Notes under the pieces: model-generated
The model's database searches: none
Told to the model about the DNA's origin: nothing
What the model saw: the letters and a program-made list of their open reading frames with translations, nothing else
Shown: one piece after another, positions 12,701-24,100 of the stretch
Layout: the number at the start of each line of letters is the position of its first letter
Position numbering within the stretch: the stretch's first letter is position 1
Program-made: the position numbers and the translations under genes
DNA from: Phaeosaccion multiseriatum
Taxonomy: Eukaryota; Ochrophyta, other classes
Assembly (NCBI GenBank): GCA_965112735.1
Contig: OZ218950.1
Coordinates: forward strand, 2,604,001 to 2,668,000
Direction of reading: 5' to 3'
Length of the DNA stretch: 64,000 nucleotides

Positions 12701-15700
12701 CAGCGTTGACGACGACGCGGATGATGAGGACGAGGATGAGGACGCAGAGGATGCTGCTGGCGCAGCGCCGCATGAGGAGCCAACGGTAGCCGCAGCAGTT
12801 GGTGATACAGCAGCAGCCCAGCTTAAGGAGAGAGAGGACGCCGAGTCTCTGACGTGGTTCGCCGCAGCAGAGCAAGCAATCGTGGTGATCTTCAAGCTCT
12901 CTGCCAAACCGGAAGTGCTAGCCGGGGCTGTGGTGAGGCAGATGGGCGGTGTCACACTCCAGCTTGCCGAGGGGGAGGGAGGGGTGGCGGCGGATGGAGG
13001 AGGAGAAGGCCAGGCCCAGATGGCGACGACTACGAGTCCTTTACAACTGGCGAGGCTGTGCTTCGTGGTGGGCCACGTGGCACTGCAGCTCCTCGTGTAT
13101 TCGGAGGAACTTGCCTCGAAGATCAAGAGGGCTCGAGCTGGTGGTGACGGCAAGGCAGCAGGCGGGGGCGGAGGAGAAGGAGGTGGAGGAAGAGCGAAGG
13201 TTTCTGAGGCGCCCAAGGGGGTGCAGCGCAAGGGGAAGAAGGTGGTGGTGGAGGAGGAGGAGGAGGAGGAAGAGGGGGGGAAGGACGAGGAGCTGGAGTC
13301 AGACATGGGCGCCAATCAAGAGCAGGAGGCAGAGGACGAGCGGCAGATCCTCGACGTGACGGAGAAGGAGATTGTGGGGCGCAACTTGTTGGGTCTGTTT
13401 GGGCCTCTCTTGGTGCGAATTGTGGCCAACGAGGAGGGGCACTTCGCCCACCCCGTGCTACGCGAGAGCGCGGTGCTTGCGCTGTGCAAGTTTATGTGCA
13501 TCAGCGGAGAGTTCTGCGAACGGTACCTGGCCCTTCTCTTTACAACGCTGGAGGCCCCCGAGGAGGGCATGGCCGTACGGGCAAACATTGTCATTGCCCT
13601 TGGAGACTTGGCGTTTCGCTTCCCCAATGCGCTGGAGCCGTGGAGCCACTACATCTACAGCAGGTGCGTTACGGCGTTAGGGTAGCGCGACAGGGTACCA
13701 CAGGGGAAGGGCGAGCTTCGTCAGCTGCTTGTGCTTGTTGGCCGTCTACTGCCTTCCGTTTGTGGTGTGTTATTTATGTGTGTGTTTGCGCTGAACTTGT
13801 GCGCGTATGCTTGCACGAAGAGAAGGCTGAAGCCCCCCACTTCCAGCCTACCCCGGAGTCCTGTTCGAAAGGCAGTGTGTGTGTGTGTGTGTGTGTGATG
13901 TAGATGCCGACCCCACCCTCCCACCATCTCCCTTCCCCTCCTCCTCCTGCTCCTCCTCCCTCATCCAATGCCACGCACGGATATCCACTGCCATCCACTG
14001 CCATCCAGGCTCCGTGATCCCAACACACTGGTCCGTGCCAACACGATGCTCGTCCTCACACACCTCATCCTTAATGACATGGTCAAGGTGAGAGGATCAC
14101 TCGCGAATGTTGCCCTACGCTAGGGGGGCTAAAGTGGTGTTGCCGCACGTTAGTGGAGTAGTAGGGGGGTTAAAGGGGGTGACTCGCTTATGCTGCCCTA
14201 CATTAGGAGGGACCAGAGTGGAGGGGTACGTGTCTTGCCGCACGTTAGGGGAGTAGGAGTGGCGTTAACGTAAGCATCCACGTAATAACCCAAACTCTTC
14301 TCCTCTCCCCTCCCCCTCCGTGTGTGCATGCGCCACCCCATCAGGTGAAGGGTCTGGTGAGCGACATTGCGCTGTGCCTTGTGGACCCCGTGCCACGCAT
14401 CAGAGGAATGGCACGAATGTTCTTCCACAGCCTCAGCAAGAGGGGTACCAACCCCATCTACAATCTCCTCCCGGATGTCGTGGGACGCCTGAGCACGGGG
14501 GACGTGGAGGAGGTGAGGGGAGCACGGAGTGCCTGACTCACTGACTGGTTGATGGACTGACTGTCCGACTTGCGTAGGGGTGATTGACTGACTGGCTCTG
14601 ACGGACTGGCTGACTGAGTGAACGACTGACTGACTACCTGACTGACTTGGCTTACTGACTGACCAAATAACTGAACGACTGAAGGTCTGACCGGCCGAAC
14701 GACCGACCTAGTGAACGACCGATAGACTGTAGATAGACTGACTGACTGACTGACTGTATGACCGCCTTGGCCTACTCACTCACACTCTACTGACTCCACT
14801 CCTGCTGCTGCTACGTGCTTGCCCATATGACTGCTTGCGTCCCTGCCCTGCCCCACCCCGTGCCCCTGCTGTATCACCAACTGCTGCCCCCCCCCCCCCC
14901 CCCCCCCCCAGGACGACTTCAAGGAAGTCATGGCGTTCCTCCTGTCCAAGATAGACAAAGACAAGCAGACGGAGAGCCTCGTGGAGAAGCTGTGCCATCG
15001 CATCCAGGCAGCGGAAACCCCCAAGGGGCAGCGCGACATGGCCTACTGCCTGGGCCAGCTCAAGGTGAGAGAGGGAAACGTATATGAAACGTACATGTAT
15101 GGTTTGCGTTTCATTCTGTTTACCCTTTTCCAATCCATACCCACCAGCCAAGTGTTCAGTGTTCAGTGAAGATGTCGATACCTTGCCATGCCCGTCCACT
15201 GCCACCCCCCCCCCCACAATCAATCTATGGACGAAGCATGCATACAGAGGCCAACAACTAAGTGCGTAAGCTCTACACTCTTACACCTCTCTACCTCAGG
15301 TGACAGAGAAGGCCGTGAAGCGTCTGTGCGAGTTGCTGCCGACGTACAAGGGCGCTCTTGGTGATGAGCAGGTCTTCTCCAGCTTCCAGGTGAGTCCGAC
15401 AGTCAGTCAGTCATTTAGTCAGTCAGGCCCGGCCCAGCCTTCTCATGCACCTGTTCGCTTCTCTCTGCCTCCCTCGCCCCCTCCCTCTCTCTTTCTGTCC
15501 ACTCCACTTCTCTTCCTCTCTCCAGCTGCTGGTGGGTCGGGCCAAGAAGTTCGCCAAGCCCGACATGAAGGAGGCGGTGCAGGAGTGGGACGCCCTCCTT
15601 CAGGCACACCACGAGGTGGGTTATGTCAATGGGTGTGTGTATGTGTGTGTATGTTGGTGGAGGCGTGTGTGTGGGTGTGCGTGCGTGCGTGCGTGCGTGC

Positions 15701-16383
15701 GTGAGCAAAGGGGGGGAAGGGAAAGAGTGGGTAGGTGAATTGGTTGAGTGAGTGATCAAGGCCCGAGGGGAGGGAGAGACTTTGGATAGCTGGAGGTCTG
15801 AGCGCTTGGGAAGTCATCCTGCTGACAATGCCCCTCCTCCCCACCCCCCCCACTCTATCTCTCTCTCTCTCTCTGTCCCGTCGATCGGTGTGTTCGTCGG
15901 TCTTCCCACTTCATCGAGAAGGGAGGGGCCGAGGATGAGGACGCAGCGCAGAGGGCAAAGAAGGCAAGTAAGAGAGCAAGGAGGGCCAAGGGGACGACCA
16001 AGGGGAAGGGCGGTGAAGAGGGAAGAGACATGGCAAAGGATCGCAAAGCGCTGAAGAGGGTGACCAGGGGAGGAGGCAGGAAGAAACCAGCGGCGGCCGT
16101 GGTCGCTGAGTACGAAGGGGAGTCAGAGGAAGAAGAGGAGTCCGAGGAGGATGAGGAGGACGACGACGAGGAGGAGGAGGAAGAGAAGGCGCCCAGAGGA
16201 AAGGTGAAGGGCAAGCGAGCTGTGAGGAGGGTGGCAGAGAGCAGTGGAGAGGAGGACGGGGAGGAGAGCGACGGAGACGAAGATAACATCTTCTCCCAGA
16301 GCAGCAGGAGCAGCAGCAACAACAACAACAAGGAGAACGCCGTGAAGAATGGCAGCAGGAGCCGGCGAGGTGCCCGAAGATGA
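8363..16383 (+). CDS. CAP-D2: Condensin complex subunit 1 (CAP-D2 / NCAPD2)
   Basis: HEAT-repeat regulatory subunit of condensin I, which compacts mitotic chromosomes. Twelve exons join in frame: 8363-8622, 8824-9662, 9999-10267, 10616-10773, 11100-11859, 12099-13663, 14009-14087, 14345-14512, 14912-15064, 15300-15389, 15526-15615, about 15919-16383 (about 1631 aa; human 1401). Family hallmarks: ALRCDRSRLWHLGIPAEDFV near the N-terminus, DKSSNVRKSAVQLLTALLENNP in mid-protein, and the Cnd1 C-terminal block VLRESAVLALCKFM, GDLAFRFPNALEPW, HLILNDMVKVKG, IYNLLPDV and DKQTESLVEKLCHR. The extra length comes from acidic poly-Glu inserts in exons 3, 5 and 6 and a long acidic/basic tail in the last exon, which in relatives is phosphorylated and binds chromatin. 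The acceptor of the last exon (15919 or 15922) is uncertain. Exon 6 contains one copy of the dispersed TGTATCACCAAC motif. Confidence 0.95.
11054..11089 (+). repeat. Dispersed motif 1, intronic copy with a degenerate second unit
   Basis: TGTATCACCAACTGCTG followed by a weaker TAACACCAACTGCCG, ending 10 bases before the acceptor of CAP-D2 exon 5. The position suggests it forms part of the 3' splice region. Confidence 0.85.
12792..12812 (-). repeat. Dispersed motif 1, exonic copy in CAP-D2
   Basis: Reverse orientation relative to the intronic copies of the same gene; translated as AVGDTAAA inside an acidic, poorly conserved insert of exon 6. Confidence 0.85.
14529..14756 (+). repeat. Degenerate (CTGA)n tract
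   Basis: CTGACTGACTGA-type repeat with many substitutions, filling most of CAP-D2 intron 8. Confidence 0.85.
14866..14886 (+). repeat. Dispersed motif 1, intronic copy
   Basis: TGTATCACCAACTGCTG directly followed by a run of 23 C (14887-14909) and then the AG acceptor of CAP-D2 exon 9. Motif and C run together make up the last 46 bases of the intron. Confidence 0.9.
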
Positions 16384-17260
16384 AGAAAAAGGCTGCATGG
16401 GTGTGTGTAGAGGGGGGGTGGGAGATTATGGCTTGCATGAACCAACCCACGACGAATCGGCGATCTCCGGTGCCCTACCCAGGCGAGGGGCTGCCGCTGG
16501 AGGAAGAGACGGAGTGAAGGGGTGAGGAGGAGGATGGCGGAGGGGAGAGGGCAGGCCCGGTGAGGCGGGGCGTGTCATCTTCTCCAGCACTGGAACTTAC
16601 AATTTTCGCTTTTCGGTTACATACACAACAACGTGGTTGACTGTAAACAAGAAACAGGCCTTAGGCGAATTTTGCACTGTGTATGTGTACCCATGAGATA
16701 GTAGACGCTGGTCGCGAGGACGAGATTGCTCGCAGTGGATGGCAGTGCATGGCACTGGGCGGTGCAAAGCTGCTCCACCTCAATACGAGCAGGTATCGTA
16801 GGCCACCTGTTTATGACTTACGTAGTCGCAACGTAAGGTACGGGCTCTTTCCTCCTCAGCCTCGGAGAGGGAACACCTTGCCGCCTCGCTTCGGCCGGCC
16901 GGACGACCGCCGGTTCTCACAGACTCACAGATGGACATGTATCGCCAATGAAGGGGAAGGGCCTTACTGTCACTCCGAGGCGCGCAAATAGCCTTAAGGC
17001 CTTACTAGCTTAGTATAGCCTTAAGGGGAAGGAAAGGAAGACCGATGCCGCTCCTAAGTATAGCTTTATTACTTATTACTCTCCCCTTCATCTACAGTTT
17101 TGTTACAAAACGGGTAGAATCCTCTCCTTCTCTTCTAATGCAGCGACAAAAACTGTTCCATCTACTTACTGTACACAGTGAGTTACGAACTCTTATAATA
17201 ATAAAGGCATTGAATAAAGGCATTGAATGCCGTGCCTCCTTCTCCTCCTCCTCCCCATCA
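16384..17260. other. Convergent spacer between CAP-D2 and USP34-like gene
   Basis: No exon recognised. It must carry both 3' ends. A copy of motif 2 (GTGGATGGCAGTGCATGG) lies at 16736-16753. The palindromic TAGCCTTAAGG occurs twice, at 16990 and 17016. GC falls towards 17050-17220, which fits the minus-strand gene's 3' UTR. Confidence 0.6.
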
Positions 17261-20200
17261 TCATCCGGTGCCCTCCATAACCGGTACGTACTTCCACTCA
17301 TACGGCGCAAGGTGCCAATCTTGCCCAGGGTCGATCTTCGCAGCCGCAAAGATGATGCCCTTCCCACCCGCAGGCACATCCACCTCCACCTCGCCCACCG
17401 GCACGGCAAAGTTGGTTGGCGTGCCGTTGGCATCATGCGCAGAAAGGGTCATGGTCAAGCGAAGTCGCTGCGAGAGATTATTCTGTAACGTCCAAATGAG
17501 CGAAGATGGGGAGTCCGTGTACCACCGCTTCTCCACCAGCGACACGATCGCTCCCTCCACCTCCTGAGATTCGAGCCCCGTGATGAAGAACCTCGCCGTG
17601 GCGGCCATCCCGGGCATCCCATTGCCATTGCCATTGACATTGCCCATCATGCCATCATGCCCCACTTGGCCCACTTGACCAACTTGCTGCACCATGTGGT
17701 CATACGCCCCTCCACCCGCCCCCCCCGCCTCTTCCCCGGCCATGATGACCCCTGCCGTCGCACCTTGCTCATCCTCCACCGACCACAAGTCCTCGCTAGG
17801 AGTCGGGCGGTAGGTCTGTTCAAAGGCCCGAAGATGAGTTGCCACTTCCTCCGCGGAAGCCCTGTCCACCCACCCACTACCAGCGCCCCCACCGGTAGAC
17901 ATGGTCGACAGGTGCATGTTATATACATGCCGAAGCATCCAATCTGTGTTGAGCGGCGCCATATAGGCACCAATGGCCGGCACCGTCACCATCGCCTCAG
18001 CCACAGCCGCCATCGCACGGAATGCCCACCTTATGAGCGCGTGCCGCTTTGTATGTATGAGGCTGAGGAGACCCAACTCACCACTCGCCCTCGGCCCCGT
18101 GGAGGTACCGCTGCCGTTGTTTCCTCCTCCTCCCCACTCCTGCCCGGGCAAGGGACCTTCACCTAACACCTGTCCTGCCCTCACGCTCTGCAGCTCGTCA
18201 TCCACTGCCATCCACGCCTTGATGGCCGTGAGCCAGGACTCCATGTCGGAATACTTGGCCGCTGCAATGCCCTTGACGAGCATGGCTGAAACTGTCTGCA
18301 GCATCATCACGTCGTCACGGCCCCACTGACTCAATACATCGGCAATGGCCGAGCTGTGGCCCTCCTCCAGGCAGGTTCGGTAGAAGTTCAGGTTTCCGAG
18401 CGCTCGTCTGTCCTCGTCTCCCAACTGAGCCCCCGTTGGCGCCTCGATGAGCCCGGACAAGCTCCCATCGTACACGTTGCCGCCGCTGGAGGTCTGCCCC
18501 GTATGCCTCACGAGGTTCACCACACAGCGAATCAGCGGTCCCAAAGAGGCGTGCGAAGCGGCTGCAGCAGCCGCCGCGGCATGCGTCATGCCCAGGCGAG
18601 AGCTGTTGCTGCTGTGAATGGCCAGATAAAGGTCAATCAGCTGATACACTGCCCCTGCCCGCACCAGGTCGTCCCGCTGAGTGTCTCCCATCAAGCTCAG
18701 ACTCTCAAAAAGCTCAAAGAACTGCTGCAGCTTGCCCACATTCCCACAGTTCTTGCGAACCTCTGGCAGCAGCGACAGGAGCCCCGTAAAGACCCCGTAG
18801 AGACTCGACAGACTGGATATACTGCTGCTGCCGTCGCCGTTGTTGGCTGCTCCCGGTCCTGCGCTCGGTCGCTCCCCCTCCTTCTTCTCCTCCTCCTCCT
18901 CCTGCTGCTGCTGCTGCAGCTGCTTCTCTTGGTGGTACTGCGCAAGTACACACACAAGGTGCACGTAAAAGTTCTTTACTGCTTGTCGCACCGACTCGTC
19001 GGGGCACACGAGCAAGAGCTCTTGCACCTGTGCCATCGCACCCCCCGCCTCTGCCCCCCCGGCCTCTGCCCCAGCCTTGCCCGACACCACTGCATCCAAA
19101 TACTCGGCCACCACAGGAGCGTTCCCATCGCAGAGGCGTTGCAACTCCTTGAGCAAAGAGCCCAGCTCTGCCCGGTCATTGTCCGGAGAGTAGGCAATGT
19201 GCTCCAGGCAAAACACAATGCCCCATCGAATAAGCGCCTCCGTCGAGTGATCTGGCGATGATGATGCTGTGGATGCCGAGGTAGAGGGTCTGCTGCTTCC
19301 CGCTGCTCCTCCTTCCCCTCCTTCCCCTCCTCCCAATGGGGAGGAGCTTGTGGTCACTTCTTCAGCCAACCTCACCCTCAACATGTCTGTGTCTGTGTCG
19401 GCTCCTTCTCCCCCCCCCCCTCCTCCTCCTCCTCCTCCTCCTCCTCCTCCTCCACTGCTGCACCCCGGCAAAGACGACGGGAGAGGCTCCCGAGCCTGCT
19501 CCCGAGCCTGCTCCGCGTAGTTCGCAGCAGCATGGAGCGTGTCTCGCACGAATCGGGTGAAATCCGGGTGGTGCACCTGTCGGCTGAACAGGAAGCGCAG
19601 GTTCTCCGCCCACACGTCAGAGAAAACCCTTGGAGGCACCACCACCTCCTTCTCCGTCCTCCGCTCCTTGGCGTCCACTCGGTCAAAGAGAAGAAGGTAC
19701 GCGTTCTGGATATTCTCCTTGTTGGTGGACCACCCCATCTCGTCCCACTCCCCTGCCCCTGCCCCAGCCCCAGCCCCACTGCCACCACTGCCAACCGGCC
19801 CCTGCTCTGCCCCTGCCCCTTGCTGCTGACTGGCCTGTCCTCCGAAGCAGTCACTCTCCATGCGGCTGACATCCCAAGGCTTGACTGTGGTGTCGTTAAA
19901 CTCGCACCACTTACCTGACGTGTCCGTGTCATTGATATAGGAGAAGTAGTGCCCCTGATTGGCCGTGCCCACATGCACCACAACCCCCCTCAGTGTATAC
20001 TTGTAGTGCTCTTCCGAGTGAAGGAGTTGATACGCCCCATCGTCGTCCTCCTCTCCCTCTCCCCTCAAACCTCGCTCTCGCCGAAGCATGCCTTCCTTGG
20101 TAAAGGGTTCCAAATCGAGCTCTGTGGGGAACTCAAACCGCGTGTTGAGCTTCTCCGTCATAAACGTATCCATGTTGAGCGTGAAGCGGTTCAGATGCAC

Positions 20201-21083
20201 AATCAGCGTATCCGGGAGACTCCCAAGCACTTGCCGCTTGCTGATGTTGGCGTTCTTCCGACTCTCGTCCCAATCGTAGCCTGAAATGGTGTCTTTGGCT
20301 GTGAACTTGGCCAGCGCGTCCGCTACACCCCTCATGTTCTTCACTTCCAGCGAAATGCAAAAGAAGGGTTCTTCGCGCTCACGCACGTTGCCAACCTTCG
20401 CTGAGTCGCTCCTCCTCCTCTTTTTGCTCGTCTCGCCAAGCCTCGCACTGATACCGATACCCCCTTCCCCCGCCACACCTCCCTCCTCGGCAACACCACC
20501 GTCAGCAGCGCCACCTCCCGCTCCTTCCCCACTAGACAAGCCCTCCTCCTGCTCCTCCTCCTCCTCCTCCTCCTCCAGAATGATTTGATTGATGAGCTTA
20601 CCCCCAAAGCTGCGCTGAAACATATCCTCGTACTTGGTCCCGCGCAGCGCCGTCTCCAGCTTGTCAATCAGCTCCAGCAAGAATCCCTGTGCGTCCTGTT
20701 GCACAGACACGTCGACTGGGTTGCCGTCCATGTCCTTCAGGTGAGACACAAGAGGCCGGGGATCGACTGCTTGCTGCTCGCTCAGGCAGAGACTTCCGAA
20801 CAACCTCTGCAGTTCCGACACGAGAGAGCTGTTACCGCCACCACCACTGCTGCTGCTACTGCTGCTGCTGGTGATAGTGGTGCCTCCTCCTCCTCTCATC
20901 TCGCCCACACCACCGCTGCCGTGGTGAACAAGAGCAGTTTGAGTTTGAGTTTGGTTCTCGTCTCCAATCGGGGCCTTGGCCTCGAGTAGGCCGATGCGGA
21001 TCGCGGGCTTCATGAAAAGCTGCTGCAGGCACGAGCTCATGTAGCAAGTGTTGCCCAGGTTGCGGATTCCAACGCGGCCTGGG

Positions 21084-21166
<83 letters not shown>

Positions 21167-24100
21167 GGGAGAGAGAGAGAGAAGTGGGAGAGAAAGAGAG
21201 GGGGAGGGCGAGAGAGCAAGAGAGGGGGGGGCGGGGGAGACGAAGAGAGAGAGGGAGTGGAATGAGACAGGCAGCAGGGACGAAGCAATGTTGTGACCGA
21301 GACGACAGACACACGGCTTGGCTGAGCTGAACTACATTCCATGCTCGCTGAGCCTCTTTGTACCAAACTTCAAGAGCAAGAGCATTCCTCTTAACACGAT
21401 GATAAAAGATGGGAGCATTTCTCTTACAACCAAACTTCAAAAGGCATGAAGGAGAATTCCTTCCTCCTTTCTCTTTCCTTCACTGTCTGCCTCCGTGCAC
21501 CCACCCACCCACCCACCCACCCACCCACCCACCTATCCACCTACCCACCCACCTACCCACCCACCACCCACCCACCCACCTGTACTGCTCTTCTCCCGCT
21601 CTCCCACGGTGGCGCTGCGACTATACTGGAAGTACTTCTCCGGCTGACGAATATCCTCCAAGCGAGCTTGGAGGGGCAGCAGCCCGTGCTTCACCACAAG
21701 GGCGTTACTGGAAGGACAGTCCTGACAAAGGGCCGCTAAGAGACGGAAGGCGGTCGCCCTGGAGGCATTACTCTTGCACTTTGGTGCCGCCGGTCGTGAA
21801 GCCTCCTGAATGTTAGAGGCCAGCTGCACGTGCTCCGCAAACAGGAAGTCCTTAAAGAGGGTAGGCAGAAGCTCCTGCCCCATAAACGGTCTCAGCTCCG
21901 GCAAGACGGTTACGATTCGAGCCACGAGACGCATGAGGCCAATCAAGAGATTTTCGTCCTCCTCCCCTCCTCCCCCCCCCTTGCTGTGGCTGATCTTGGT
22001 GGGTGCTGGTAGGTAAGGGTGACGCTTCAGCCGCTCCGACAAGTCCAGCAAGAGCTCCTTTGCCTGCAACATGGTGTCAGGGCTGCCGCTGCTGGATGAC
22101 CAGCTGCTGCTGATGCTCGAGCCGCCGTCTGCTGAGAGAGCCGCTGCTGCTGTACCATCAACTCCTGCAGGGTCGGTGCCTCCTTGGCTTCCTTGTCGCG
22201 ACTGCTGCTGCCGGACAAGAGTACTCTCCACTAACGTACAAAGTAGGTCGAAGAACTGCGTGCAGCATCTCATGTCCTCGCGCACGCCAACCACACCTTC
22301 CTTACTATTGGGAGAGGGGATGTTGGCCAGCAGTAGTTCGAGGAAGTAACGGCTCGGTGGAAGGTCCTCCCCGTACCATTGCTCGTCGTCCTCCTCCTCC
22401 CCTTCCTCTTCACTGAAGCCACCATCACCATAGCTGCCGCTGCCGCTGCCTCTCCTCCTCCGATCGAGGTCGAGGCCCTTATCTTGGCCTCTCGCGATGG
22501 CGCTATTACTATTATCCCTTCCCTCCTCCCTGCTGCTGCTGCTGCTGCTACTGCTACCCCTCCCCTTGTCATTCCTCCTGTATCGCACATCTCGACACAC
22601 CAGCTTGAGTGCGGTGCACACCTCTGTGCGCAGGGGCGGGCTGGCGGAGCAGAACAGCAGGGCCATGGCCAGTCTCTCGAGCTCCTCGCTGTGAAAGTGG
22701 AAGAGAGTCTGCAGCAGCCTTGGCATGTGCACCGCACAACCCACCCACAGCGCGAGCACCTGTGGCAAACACAAGGCGACCGACGGATTGATTGGTTGCG
22801 GTAGTGGTCGTAAGTGGCACAGTGAAAGAAAGAAGCCAGGGGATGGGGTGGGCCAAAGAAGTGGACGGAAGGATGGACGGATAGATGGATGGATTGACTG
22901 ATTGAAGACCTCCGAACCATGAATGCAGTACAAAGGAAAGCGATGTGTGTCCCTTCTGTCCAAAAGACCTTCCTTTCGCCTTACCTCATGGACCACCCCG
23001 TTGATAGGAGCTGTCTCTGTGTTGGCAGAAGACCGCCCCGTTCTCAGGCTGCTGCTGCCGCTGCTACTGCTGCTGATTCCAACGGAAGGCGAGGTGCTGC
23101 TGCCCTCCGCTGCCACTCTTGCTGCAACCACGCCCACACGCAGCAGGCGAATCTGTAAGGCAGCAAAGTCCACCGCGTGATAAATCACATCACTCATTTT
23201 GCTGTTCATCTGCTGCCGCATTGTGGCAAAGCCCGGAGGGAGGCCTCCTCCCCCTCCTCCTCTCGCCCTGTCCTCCTTGCCACGCGTGCCTCCTCCCCGA
23301 GGCCCGTCACCGCTGCCACTCCGCAGTCGAGCCGCCCCAGCCGCCGCCGCAGCTGCTGCTACTTCTGACTTTACATCAGCCGACAGTCCCTTCAGTGCTC
23401 CTCCCTGCGGCACCCCCTGCGGTACTATCGATGTGGTCGTGGTGATAGGAGGTGCCTCCTTTCCTTCCTCCCCTGGCGTAGGCGGAGTTGCACCCGGACC
23501 AGTGGCGCCAGTCCCAGTCCCAGTGTGAGTGCCAGTGTGGTCGATGCCCGTCTTGAACCACAGCCCCGCCATCAGAAAATAGCGTACCACCTTGGTGGCA
23601 AGGCACAGACACTGCTGCTGAACCACGGACATGGTCCGCCCAGGCTGCTCCTCCCCAAAGGCACCGGGCTTGAGGAGGATAGAGTAGAGGTGTTCAAAGC
23701 CCCCCCACAGCACGAATTGACACCGCCAGTCGGCCCTGATGGCCTCCAAGGCACTCGTGGTGCCCGTTCCGTTTGGTGCCATCCCCGTCCGCCTTCGCTT
23801 CCTCTTGGGGCTGCTCCGAGGGGGTCCCTCACCACCACCACCACCACCGACAGTTGGCCCGCTCGGCCCAAGGGGATGAGGACCCTTCGACTCCTGCTGC
23901 CTCTCTTTGCCCTTCTCCTCCTCATCCTCATCATCCTCATACTGTACCACCTTCGCTTCAGCCTTCAGAATGCCGCTTCCATCGATCCTCCCCGGGGCCG
24001 TGGGCAACCACCCGTCACCGCCATCACCACCACCACCACCACCACCACCACCATCATCATCATCGTACTCCTCCTCGTCGTCGTCCTCCTCCTCCTTGTC

